64,000 nt of DNA from the NCBI RefSeq assembly GCF_000718005.1, contig NZ_JODV01000001.1; one strand, written 5' to 3'. The stretch is from Actinoalloteichus_B caeruleus. GTDB taxonomy: Bacteria > Actinomycetota > Actinomycetes > Mycobacteriales > Pseudonocardiaceae. The notes under the pieces are model-generated. The model saw only the letters and a list, made by a program, of their open reading frames with translations. It searched no databases and had not been told where the DNA came from. The translations under genes and the position numbers were made by a program. Of the stretch, positions 17,211 to 26,435 are shown piece after piece (position 1 is the first letter of the stretch; each line of letters starts with the position of its first letter).

Positions 17211-17539
17211 GGACCGACCTCAGCCGGTACGCCGGAGCGGAGACGCCGAACCGTGTGCCGTTCCCCCTTCGCACCATCCGTCGGCCCCTTCCCACACCCT
17301 CACCCCTCGCCCCGACGCCTTTCCGTTGTCGGGGCCGTGATCGTGTCGGACGTCCCGTCGCCGCCCACCCCCCGGTGGGACAGCGGGTCCGCCGGCACGA
17401 CCGGGGCCCGGCACCCCGGGGTGACCGACCCCTCGTACGGCCACCCCGGAAGCAGACGCCGGTTCGACAGGGCGGTGGTCCTCCTCCCCCGGAGGACCCG
17501 CCCGGTCACCGCGCCGTCAGGCCGCGACCGGTGCCGTGC

Positions 17540-17573
17540 GGGTTTCGCCCCACCCCCTGTGGGGGCGAAACCC
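17540..17573. repeat. Perfect 12-bp inverted repeat
   Basis: GGGTTTCGCCCC at 17540-17551 pairs with GGGGCGAAACCC at 17562-17573 around a 10-base loop. It could act as a terminator for either strand, or be a repeat element; no gene ends immediately next to it. Confidence 0.6.
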
Positions 17574-17647
17574 TCGGCTCCCTCGCAGGCCCGGCTTCCC
17601 GGCCTGACGTGATCAATGGTGGCGTCCGCGATCTTCTGGGGGCAGCG

Positions 17648-17660
17648 TGAAGGCCCTTCA
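17648..17660. repeat. TGAAGG-C-CCTTCA palindrome
   Basis: A 13-base palindrome in a region without genes. Short GAAGGGCCCTTC-like palindromes are frequent between genes of this group of bacteria as I recall, so this may be one member of a genome-wide family. That cannot be tested in this window. Confidence 0.35.
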
Positions 17661-17830
17661 TTCGGGCTGTGTAGTCCTACGCATCCGGGTCTGGGGGCGG
17701 TCACCGGGGTCGCCGTGCGGAGTCCGGGCGGTGTTGTCACCGTAGACCGCCGAACGGCGGAACGGGGCCAGGCGCGCGGGCTCGTCCAGGAGGACGCACC
17801 GCCGGGACGTGGAGGACGGCGGACGTGGCA

Positions 17831-17861
17831 GGGCCCCGTTCCCTGGACGGGAACGGGGCCC
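17831..17861 (-). terminator. Terminator hairpin after glnK
   Basis: GGGCCCCGTTCCC (17831-17843) and GGGAACGGGGCCC (17849-17861) form a perfect 13-bp stem with a 5-base loop, 39 bases past the glnK stop. There is no U-tract, which is usual for actinobacterial intrinsic terminators. Confidence 0.8.
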
Positions 17862-17899
17862 TTCGGGTCTCCTGGCGGCGGTGGTCGTCGCGCGACGGT

Positions 17900-19572
<1,673 letters not shown>

Positions 19573-19638
19573 GTCGCCTCCATTAGACCGAACTGGCGCG
19601 AGCATTGATGCCGGCTATTTCCGTCGTCGTCCCTGGAG

Positions 19639-19674
19639 GTTTCGGCGCCGTGAAGTGTGAATGTTCCTCGTTAC
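19639..19674 (-). promoter_or_regulatory. Putative GlnR operator upstream of amtB
   Basis: Read on the minus strand, TTCAC-GGCGCC-GAAAC (19654 to 19639) matches the GlnR half-sites gTnAc-n6-GaAAc at all but the first base, and GTAAC (19674-19670) starts another half-site 20 bases upstream. The boxes sit 67-102 bases before the amtB ATG. GlnR control of amtB-glnK is established in streptomycetes and mycobacteria; here it is inferred from sequence. Confidence 0.5.
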
Positions 19675-19810
19675 GACGGCGTGTCCCCTGATCGTCTTCC
19701 TCCGGGCGTCGATCTCCGCCGCGCGGGGGCGGGCCACGCGACGGGGCGGGAGCGCCCCGCGCTCCCGCCCCGCGACCTGGTACCCGGTTTCACCTGGGGA
19801 TCCCCGTGGG

Positions 19811-20542
19811 TCAGACGGCCCAGTAGTACCCGCCACCGCCGTAGGAGTACTCCACCCTGCTGTCCACGTGGGTGAAGGTCGAGTACCGGATGATTCCGGA
19901 GAAACCGGACGTCTGCGCGTAGCCGATGACCTGGCTGACGGAGCGTCCGCTCACCACGATGTCCGCGGCGATGCCGTAGGTGTGCTGGCTGTTGGCCGCG
20001 CCACCGACGGCCGAGTTGTGCGACCGGCTGCGGAAACCGGAATTGATCGTGATGGGCCGGTCACCCGCCTTCTTGCGGATCGCTTCCAGCTTGTACATCA
20101 GCCGCCGGACGTTCTCCCGAACGGTGGATGCCCCGACGTTCCCGCCGCTGAACCCGGCCCCGTCCTTCGAGTGGAACTCGGAGAAGTTGAAGTGCCGGGT
20201 GGAGCCGTCCGAGGCCTCGAGCCAGTTCAGCTGGGCCTGGGTCGCCGGGCCGACGATGCCGTCCGACGCGAGGCCGTATGCCGACTGGAAGCGGCGGACC
20301 GCCCCCTCCGTCGCCGGGCCGAACTGACCGTCGATCGCGATGTGGGTGCGGGAGGAGCTGCCCGCGGCCCATCCCGCGACGCGGATCTGGAGTTCGCGGA
20401 CGTCGGCGCCGCTGTCCCCCACCCGCAGTGTTCTCGTCCAGTTGTAGGCGTGCGCCTCCGGCGCCGTGGCCACCGACACGGTGCCGGTGAACAGGGTCAA
20501 CGCCAGCAGCGCGACCGCGACCCGCCCCAGTATTCGCAACAT
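19811..20542 (-). CDS. Secreted peptidoglycan-binding M15 D,D-carboxypeptidase
   Basis: A 243-residue exported cell-wall hydrolase. Residues 1-32 form a signal peptide ending AHA. A PG_binding_1 domain follows (LRVGDSGADVRELQIRVAGW ... IDGQFGPATEGAVRRFQSAYGL) and then an M15A zinc peptidase domain with FSEFHSKDG, NSGFRSRSHN, HTYGIAADI and the terminal FTHVD, giving the zinc ligands His, Asp and His. The layout matches the zinc DD-carboxypeptidase of Streptomyces albus G. It should trim D-Ala-D-Ala or cross-links outside the membrane. It stands alone between amtB and ftsY. Confidence 0.92.
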   Translation of the reverse strand: MLRILGRVAVALLALTLFTGTVSVATAPEAHAYNWTRTLRVGDSGADVRELQIRVAGWAAGSSSRTHIAIDGQFGPATEGAVRRFQSAYGLASDGIVGPATQAQLNWLEASDGSTRHFNFSEFHSKDGAGFSGGNVGASTVRENVRRLMYKLEAIRKKAGDRPITINSGFRSRSHNSAVGGAANSQHTYGIAADIVVSGRSVSQVIGYAQTSGFSGIIRYSTFTHVDSRVEYSYGGGGYYWAV

Positions 20543-20842
20543 TCGTCCGTCCTCCGTCGTGAGGTTGGACCGCCGTCACCCAGCCGGTGCCGGCGGGTGG
20601 ACCAACACTGCACACCTGTTCCCGGTAAGGACAGACCGGACGGCGAGAATTCACGGTGAGATCACCGATTCGGCGGAGTAGTCACCACGGACGGAGTAGG
20701 GACACCCGGCAGATGACGGAACGCCGTGCCACCGCACGGCGTCAGCGGTTCACCGGAGGATGACGCGCTGCTCCTCAGCCACTCGCTGGAGGGCGACACC
20801 GGTGGAGGGGCCCGCGACCGCCTCCACCGGTGTCGTCATCGC
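20543..20842. other. Intergenic with ftsY terminator
   Basis: A 300-base spacer holding the upstream region of the M15 peptidase gene and, at its right end, the hairpin that follows ftsY. No gene is seen. Confidence 0.5.
20794..20835 (-). terminator. Terminator hairpin after ftsY
   Basis: CGACACCGGTGGAGG (20794-20808) pairs with CCTCCACCGGTGTCG (20821-20835), a perfect 15-bp stem with a 12-base loop, just past the ftsY stop at 20843. Confidence 0.8.
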
Positions 20843-22366
20843 TCAGTCGAGCAGCGCACGCACGAAAGCGCCGGGTTCGAAGGGCGCGAGGTCGTCCGGC
20901 CCCTCACCGAGGCCGACCAACTTGACCGGGACGCCCAACTCCCGCTGGACCTGGAAGACGATCCCGCCCTTCGCCGTGCCGTCGAGTTTGGTGAGCACGA
21001 TCCCGGTGACGTCGACGACCTCGGAGAACACCCTGGCCTGCACCAGCCCGTTCTGACCGGTGGTCGCGTCGAGCACCAACAGCACCTCGTCGACCTCGGC
21101 CTGCTTCTCCACGACCCGCTTGACCTTGCCCAGCTCGTCCATCAGCCCGGTCTTGGTGTGCAACCGGCCCGCGGTGTCGACGAGGACGGCGTCGGCCTCC
21201 CGCTCGATGCCCTGGCGCACGGCGTCGTAGGCCACGCTGGCGGGATCGGCCCCCTCACGTCCCCGGACGACGACGGACCCGACCCGTTCCGCCCAGGTGG
21301 CGAGCTGGTCCGCCGCGGCGGCCCGGAAGGTGTCCGCCGCGCCGAGCAGGACCTGACGCCCGTCGGCGACGAGGACCCTGGCGAGCTTGCCTGTCGTGGT
21401 GGTCTTGCCCGTGCCGTTGACCCCCACCACGAGGACCACGGCCGGCCGCCCGCTGTGCGGCAGCGCGCGAACGGACCGTTCCCAGCCCGGCTGGAGGGCC
21501 TCGACCAGCACCTCGGACAGCATTCGCCGCACCTGGTCGGCGTCGCGCACCCCGCTGGTCGCGATCCTGGCGCGCAGCTTCTCCACGATCTCGGCGGTGG
21601 CGGAGGCCCCCAGGTCGGCCAGCAGCAGCGTGTCCTCGACGTCGGTCCAGGAGTCCTCGTCGAGATCACCGGCGCCGAGCAGGCCGAGCAGGCTCTGCCC
21701 GAGGGTGGACCGCGACCGGGACAGGCGTCCTCGGAGCCGCTCCAGTCGGCCCGTGGTGGGTGCGATGGGCTCGGTGGGAGCCGAGGGCTCCTCCGGCTCG
21801 GTGACGGAGGTCTCGGCCGGGGGGACCGGGGGGGACGGCGGCTCGACCGCCGGTGGCGTCGTGCTCGGCGGTTCGGGGGCACGGCGCGGTGGGATGTCCG
21901 TGGTGGTCCCGGGGTCGGTGGTCGCCTGGTCACCGTCCTCCGGGAGCTCGACGTCCACCACGTCCCGGCGGGCGGTGTCGCGGGGAACCGAGGCGTCGTC
22001 GCCGACCCCGGGCTGGCCGTCGGTCTCCGTCCGCTCGGTCACCGGGTGCTCGGCGGCCTCGCTGGGCGCCTCCGCCGTGGGCGGTGGCGTCGGCGGCCGT
22101 TCCTGGTCGGTGGCGGGAGCCGTGGCCGGGCGGTCCGGGGACTCCGTCGTCGGCGGGGCCGCCGAGCCCGAGGACAGGCTCACTCCCCCGCCGGCCTGGT
22201 ACCCGCCGCCCCGCGCGCCCGGGCGGCCCTGATCGAGCTCCTCGGAACGCCGGGCTTCCTCGCGCAGGCTGATGCGCCTTCGGCGTGCCAGGAGCAGACC
22301 GGTCACCAGCGCGACGACCAGCACCACGGCAACAGCGGCAATGATCCAGATCAGGGTGGTTGACAC
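20843..22366 (-). CDS. ftsY: Signal recognition particle receptor FtsY
   Basis: FtsY docks ribosome-SRP complexes to the membrane for cotranslational insertion. The 507-residue protein begins with a transmembrane anchor (TTLIWIIAAVAVVLVVALVTGLLLARRRR), typical of actinobacteria, followed by a long acidic, Pro/Thr-rich linker of about 180 residues and the NG domain. GTPase motifs are GVNGTGKTTTTGKLA (G1), LLGAADTFRAAAADQL, VLVDTAGRLHT (G3), LTKLDGTAKGG (G4) and VGLGEGPDDLAPF. GTG 22366 is chosen so that the anchor is N-terminal. It is usually next to smc; here anmK and several genes lie between them. Confidence 0.95.
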   Translation of the reverse strand: MSTTLIWIIAAVAVVLVVALVTGLLLARRRRISLREEARRSEELDQGRPGARGGGYQAGGGVSLSSGSAAPPTTESPDRPATAPATDQERPPTPPPTAEAPSEAAEHPVTERTETDGQPGVGDDASVPRDTARRDVVDVELPEDGDQATTDPGTTTDIPPRRAPEPPSTTPPAVEPPSPPVPPAETSVTEPEEPSAPTEPIAPTTGRLERLRGRLSRSRSTLGQSLLGLLGAGDLDEDSWTDVEDTLLLADLGASATAEIVEKLRARIATSGVRDADQVRRMLSEVLVEALQPGWERSVRALPHSGRPAVVLVVGVNGTGKTTTTGKLARVLVADGRQVLLGAADTFRAAAADQLATWAERVGSVVVRGREGADPASVAYDAVRQGIEREADAVLVDTAGRLHTKTGLMDELGKVKRVVEKQAEVDEVLLVLDATTGQNGLVQARVFSEVVDVTGIVLTKLDGTAKGGIVFQVQRELGVPVKLVGLGEGPDDLAPFEPGAFVRALLD

Positions 22367-22531
22367 CGCCCCATCCTCGCACTGGACGCACGTCACCCGC
22401 CGCACGGTCGGGGGCGGGGTGGGTGTGGTGGGCCGGGGGCCGGGGGCCATCAGGCCGGAAGCCCCGCCCGGGGTTCACCTACCGCGATCAACCACTTGCG
22501 CGAAGCAGCGAAGTGCTCTAGACCACATCAG

Positions 22532-23782
22532 GTGAAGAGTTCTCGGGTGGTCGGGTTGATCTCGGGGACGTCGATGGACGCCGTCGACGTCGCGGTGGTC
22601 GACCTCGCCCTGTCCGGGGACGCGGTGCGGCTGGACACCCTGGGGACCGACGCGGTCGAGTACCCCCCGCGGCTTCGTGCGCGCCTGGCTGCGGCCCTCC
22701 CGCCCGGCCGGTGCGACACGGCCGAACTCTGCCAGCTGGACACGGAGGTCGGGCAGGCCTTCGCCGCCGCCGCGCGACATGGCCTCGCCCGGTGGGGAGG
22801 CGGCGCGGCCGGGCTGGTCGGCTCACTCGGGCAGACGATCTACCACTGGGTGGACGGGGGCCGCTGTCGCGGGACGTTGCAGATCGGGCAGCCAGCCTGG
22901 ATCGCCGAGGCCACGGGCCTTCCGGTGATCTCCGACCTCCGTGCCAGGGATGTCGCGGCAGGGGGGCACGGTGCGCCGCTGGCGGCCCTGCTGGACTCGT
23001 GGTGGTTGGCGGCCGTGTCGGCCGGCTCCGACCAGCCACCCAGCCGAGGGACCACGGTCGCGCTGAACCTCGGTGGGATCGCCAACATCACCGTGGCCTC
23101 GGGCCCGGACGTCGTCGCCTACGACACCGGCCCGGCGAACGCACTGCTGGACGCGGCGTGCCTCGAGTTGACGCGGGGCCGGCACGACCACGACCCGGGG
23201 GGAACCCTGGCGGCGGACGGCAGGGTGCTGGACGGGCTGCTCGACCGGCTGCTGGCCGATCCCTACTACGCGGCCCCGCCGCCGAAGTCGACCGGCAAGG
23301 AGTACTTCAACGGCGACTACCTGCGCACCGCGCTCGCCTCGTGGTGGGGGGACCGCCCTGATGACGGGCGGCCCGGGACCGCTGACCTGCTGGCCACCCT
23401 GGTCGAGCTGACGGCTCGCACCGTCGCGGACGCGTGCGCGCGGCACCGGGCGGACCGGGTGGTGGTCTCGGGCGGCGGCGTCGGCAACCGCACCCTGATG
23501 TCCGCCCTGGCCAGGGCCGTCGCACCCGCCGAGGTGGTCACCGCCGAGGCTCTCGGTCTCCCCTCCGACGGCAAGGAAGCCTGCCTCGCGGCGCTTCTCG
23601 GGTTCCTCGGCTGGCACGGCCTCCCAGCCAACCTGCCGTCGGCCACCGGTGCCTCCGGTCCGAGGCTGCTCGGGTCCATCACCCCGGGTGCGGACCCGTT
23701 GACCCTGCCCCAACCACACCCCCAGCGGCCCCGACGCCTCCTACTCGGTGAGGTCGACCGGCAGCTCCCCACCGCGATCTGA
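22532..23782 (+). CDS. anmK: 1,6-anhydro-N-acetylmuramate kinase
   Basis: AnmK phosphorylates and opens anhydroMurNAc to MurNAc-6-phosphate in cell wall recycling. The 416-residue protein has the ASKHA kinase layout: VVGLISGTSMDAVDVAVVDL at the N-terminus, GSLGQTIYHW, PVISDLRARDVAAGGHGAPL, VALNLGGIANITV, YDTGPANALLDAAC and RVVVSGGGVGNRTLM. The start is uncertain; GTG 22532 gives a standard N-terminus, but no good ribosome binding site precedes it. The gene lies 12 bases before a sodium:solute symporter, suggesting uptake and use of an amino sugar. Upstream, divergent ftsY shares the promoter region. Confidence 0.93.
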   Translation: MKSSRVVGLISGTSMDAVDVAVVDLALSGDAVRLDTLGTDAVEYPPRLRARLAAALPPGRCDTAELCQLDTEVGQAFAAAARHGLARWGGGAAGLVGSLGQTIYHWVDGGRCRGTLQIGQPAWIAEATGLPVISDLRARDVAAGGHGAPLAALLDSWWLAAVSAGSDQPPSRGTTVALNLGGIANITVASGPDVVAYDTGPANALLDAACLELTRGRHDHDPGGTLAADGRVLDGLLDRLLADPYYAAPPPKSTGKEYFNGDYLRTALASWWGDRPDDGRPGTADLLATLVELTARTVADACARHRADRVVVSGGGVGNRTLMSALARAVAPAEVVTAEALGLPSDGKEACLAALLGFLGWHGLPANLPSATGASGPRLLGSITPGADPLTLPQPHPQRPRRLLLGEVDRQLPTAI

Positions 23783-23794
23783 TCGGGAGGCACC

Positions 23795-25366
23795 GTGCAC
23801 ACCCTGGACCTTGCCGTCATCGTCGGATACCTGCTGCTGATGCCGGTGCTCGGCGTCCTGTTGGCGGGCAGGCAACGCTCATCCTCCGACTACTTCGTGG
23901 GTGGCCGGAACCTGCCCTGGTGGGCCGTGTGCTTCTCGGTGGTGGCCACCGAGACGTCCGCGCTGACGGTCATCAGCGTGCCGACCGTCGCGTACCTGGG
24001 GTCCTTCACCTACCTGCAGTTGGCGATCGGTTATCTGATCGGTCGCATCGTGGTGGCCTTCGTGCTGCTGCCCCGCTACTTCCGGGGGAACCTGGTCAGC
24101 GCCTACGCCTTCCTGGGGAAGCGCTTCGGCGGCGGGCTCCAGGGCGCGACCTCGGTGACCTTCCTGGTGACCCGGCTGCTGGCGGACGGGGTGCGCCTGT
24201 TCGCCACCGCGATCCCGGTCAAGATCCTCCTGGCGACCTTCGGCGTGGAGGCCGAGTTCTGGCAGATCATCCTCGGCCTGTCCCTGTTCACCGTCGTCTA
24301 CACCTACCTCGGCGGGATCAGGGCCGTGATCTGGGTGGACCTCGTGCAGATGGCCCTCTACACGGCGGGCGGGTTCGTCGCGGTGGCGCTGCTCGCCGGT
24401 CGGCTGCCGGACGGGTGGTTCTCGGGGCTGGTGGAGGCGGGCAAGCTCCAGTTCCTCGACTTCGGCTCGCACGTCCTGACCAACCAGTACGCCTTCGTCA
24501 CCGCGGTCCTGGGCGGGGCGGTGTTCGCGATGGCCTCCCACGGCGCGGACCAGTTGATGGTGCAGCGGCTGCTCGCCTGCCGCGACGTCCGCGACTCCCA
24601 GCGCGCCCTGATCGTCAGCGGCGTCGTGGTGTTCTTCCAGTTCGCCCTGTTCCTGCTGGTCGGGGCCATGATGTGGATGTTCTACCGTGGCGCGGCGCCG
24701 GCCGAGCTCGGCATGGCCACCAACGACGACCTGTTCCCCACCTTCGTCATCACCGAGTTCCCGCCCGGCCTGTCGGGGTTGTTCGTCGCCGGCATCCTCG
24801 CCGCCGCGATGAGCACCCTGTCCTCGTCGCTGAACTCGTTGTCCACCTCGACGGTGAGCGATCTCTACCAACGGTTCAGCCGGCGACCGCTGGCGGACTC
24901 CGTGATCCTGCGGCACGGCAGGATCTGGACGCTGGTGTGGGCGCTGGTCTTCGTCGTCTTCGCCTCGCTGTTCACGGGAACGGACAACCCCGTGGTCGAG
25001 ATGGGCCTGAGCATCGCGAGCTACACCTACGGGGCGCTCCTCGGCGCCTTCCTGCTGGGGCTGCTGGTGAAGCGGGCCCGTCAGGGCGACGCGCTGGTCG
25101 CCTTCGGTTGCACTGTCGTGGGGGTACTGCTGATCGCCTTCGGGGTGAAGATCCCGGTCGGGGGAGAGGACCTGGCGCTGGCCTTCCCGTGGTACACGCC
25201 GCTGGGCGTGCTCATCACCCTGGTGGTGGGTGGCCTGCTGTCGTTGCGGCACCGCGACGACGTCCCCGCTCCCGCCTCCGGCGACGACGACCCAGTCTCG
25301 CCCGACGGCGGAACGGGGACCCGCCCCCGGGTGTCGGACGCCGACACGGCGGGTACCTCCTCCTGA
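23795..25366 (+). CDS. Sodium:solute symporter family transporter
   Basis: A 523-residue SSS-family transporter with about 13 membrane helices and a charged C-terminal tail. Typical blocks are SSSDYFVGGRNLPWWAVCFSVVATETSALTVI near the start, GGIRAVIWVDLVQMALYTAGG in the middle and AGILAAAMSTLSSSLNSLSTSTVSDLY, which holds the conserved Ser/Thr of the sodium site. GTG 23795 follows GGGAGGCACC. The relatives include sialic acid and other sugar-acid carriers. With anmK directly upstream, a likely role is import of anhydroMurNAc or a related amino sugar; this substrate assignment is inference. Confidence 0.9.
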   Translation: MHTLDLAVIVGYLLLMPVLGVLLAGRQRSSSDYFVGGRNLPWWAVCFSVVATETSALTVISVPTVAYLGSFTYLQLAIGYLIGRIVVAFVLLPRYFRGNLVSAYAFLGKRFGGGLQGATSVTFLVTRLLADGVRLFATAIPVKILLATFGVEAEFWQIILGLSLFTVVYTYLGGIRAVIWVDLVQMALYTAGGFVAVALLAGRLPDGWFSGLVEAGKLQFLDFGSHVLTNQYAFVTAVLGGAVFAMASHGADQLMVQRLLACRDVRDSQRALIVSGVVVFFQFALFLLVGAMMWMFYRGAAPAELGMATNDDLFPTFVITEFPPGLSGLFVAGILAAAMSTLSSSLNSLSTSTVSDLYQRFSRRPLADSVILRHGRIWTLVWALVFVVFASLFTGTDNPVVEMGLSIASYTYGALLGAFLLGLLVKRARQGDALVAFGCTVVGVLLIAFGVKIPVGGEDLALAFPWYTPLGVLITLVVGGLLSLRHRDDVPAPASGDDDPVSPDGGTGTRPRVSDADTAGTSS

Positions 25367-25418
25367 CGGGACGATCGGGGTGGGGCCGCGCGGGAGCGAC
25401 GGGAAGGGGTGGCACGGC

Positions 25419-25703
25419 GTGGACATCGAGGTGCGGGACGTGTGGGAACGATCGCGTTACGAGGTCCTCGTGGACGGGAGGCCCGGCGGCTTCCTCGACT
25501 ACCAGCGGGAACCCGGGTTGTTGGTCCTCACCCACGCCGAGGTGCGACCGGAACTCGGCGGCCGAGGCGTCGGTGGGGAGCTGACCAGGCGCGCGCTCGA
25601 CGACATCCGGGGCCGGGGCCTCGCCGTGCGCCCGCGGTGCCCCTTCGTGGAGCAGTGGATCCGTCGGCACCCCGAGTACGGGGACCTGGTCGCGGGCGGG
25701 TGA
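25419..25703 (+). CDS. Small GNAT-fold N-acetyltransferase (COG2388-like)
   Basis: A 94-residue protein of the short, one-domain GNAT group. The acetyl-CoA loop is modified from the usual: EVRPELGGRGVGGELTRRALDDIRGRG, and the C-terminal CPFVEQWIRRHPEYGDLV is characteristic of the family. GTG 25419 is supported by GAAGGGG 9 bases upstream and by matching the family's length; longer in-frame starts run into the upstream gene. It follows the symporter by 52 bases and may be cotranscribed with anmK. Substrate unknown. Confidence 0.85.
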   Translation: MDIEVRDVWERSRYEVLVDGRPGGFLDYQREPGLLVLTHAEVRPELGGRGVGGELTRRALDDIRGRGLAVRPRCPFVEQWIRRHPEYGDLVAGG

Positions 25704-25716
25704 GGTCTGGCGGCTC

Positions 25717-26124
25717 TCACGGGCCGCGCAGCAGGTCCAGGCCGCCGCGCAGGTGCCCGAGCAGTTCCTCCCGCTGGTGGGAGGTGAACACCACGCTGAT
25801 CTCGTCGTCGCCCGGTGCGAGGGTGAGCGTGACCGCGCGGCCGTCGGCCGGGCGCGTGACCCGCATCCGCATGACGCCGTGAAGATCGTGCGTGCCCGTG
25901 ACATCGCTCGGTGCGGGTCCGGCGGTGTCCGCCACCGCGTCGATCAGTCCAGTGACACCTGATCGGTTCAGAAGGATGGAGAATCGCGCGGTGGATGCCA
26001 AACGTAAGAACAGTCCACGTCTGTCCTCACTCAACTCCACCTGATTGGTGCAAGGACCACTGCGAATATCACTGCCTGTCACACGTCGGTAGAAAGTGAA
26101 GGTGCGCGTCTCAGCCATTCGCAT
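25717..26124 (-). CDS. Hypothetical protein, unknown family
   Basis: About 135 residues, cytosolic, no membrane segment or signal. The sequence alternates short strands and ends with a helix (SHQREELLGHLRGGLDLL), compatible with a small alpha+beta protein. Residues VELSEDRRGLFLRLASTARFSILLNRSG and DEISVVFTSHQREEL are the most regular. I recognise no family. ATG 26124 is preferred (AGAGG lies 13-17 bases upstream), but GTG 26136 and ATG 26118 are possible. A 17-base palindrome lies immediately upstream. The 5' part is less GC-rich than neighbours. Confidence 0.55.
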   Translation of the reverse strand: MRMAETRTFTFYRRVTGSDIRSGPCTNQVELSEDRRGLFLRLASTARFSILLNRSGVTGLIDAVADTAGPAPSDVTGTHDLHGVMRMRVTRPADGRAVTLTLAPGDDEISVVFTSHQREELLGHLRGGLDLLRGP

Positions 26125-26435
26125 GATGCCTGTCACCTCTTCTGGTTACTGACCTAGTCAGTACCGCGAGCCGCGCAGCCGACCCTCTAATGTGGTGGCG
26201 CGTCGAACGGGACCGACGGGTGACGCGCAACGCGGGATCGCGGTTGTCGACCACCCCGCGAATGCGGCGCACCCGGCACCGACCTACCATCCCGTGAAAT
26301 TTTCAACCAGACAAGAGCCCAACGGACACTTTCGATGGTTTCACCCGAACGAGTAACGCGATGGGGTCCCACCCCTCCGTAGAGTCCAGTAGGAGCGGGG
26401 CTTGATCATTCGTAGGGGTGACAAAGGAGGCACGG
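26125..26435. promoter_or_regulatory. Divergent promoter region, relatively AT-rich
   Basis: A 311-base spacer between the leftward unknown gene and the rightward XRE regulator. It includes the palindrome at 26147-26163 and an AT-rich patch near 26293-26315 (GTGAAATTTTCAACCAG). Promoters for both genes should lie here. AAGGAGG just before 26436 is the ribosome binding site of the regulator. Confidence 0.5.
26147..26163. promoter_or_regulatory. Perfect 17-bp palindrome, candidate operator
   Basis: TACTGAC-CTA-GTCAGTA has 7-bp arms about a 3-base centre. It lies 23 bases upstream of the preferred start of the 25717-26124 gene, the usual place for a repressor site. The regulator is unknown; the XRE protein encoded next to it is a candidate only by proximity. 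Confidence 0.5.

Larger units (their letters stand above)
16168..17260. repeat. Tandem duplication, unit 2
   Basis: The second unit of the two-gene duplication, directly upstream of unit 1 in transcription direction. The helical gene is intact here. Similarity to unit 1 ends near 17260 in GTGTGCCG. Confidence 0.85.
17211..17899. other. Long intergenic region with palindromes
   Basis: About 690 bases between the helical gene and glnK. No gene is supported; a rightward frame starting at 17616 begins in a region that looks like an intergenic repeat and has no ribosome binding site. The region holds a 12-bp hairpin at 17540-17573, a TGAAGG-C-CCTTCA palindrome at 17648-17660, and the glnK terminator hairpin at 17831-17861. 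It should also carry the promoter for the leftward helical/lipoprotein module. Confidence 0.5.

Noticed and set aside
26318..26370. GlnR-like half-sites GTTAC and GAAAC upstream of the XRE gene
   Set aside because: The spacing between the half-sites is 10 bases, not 6, so it does not fit the GlnR pattern.
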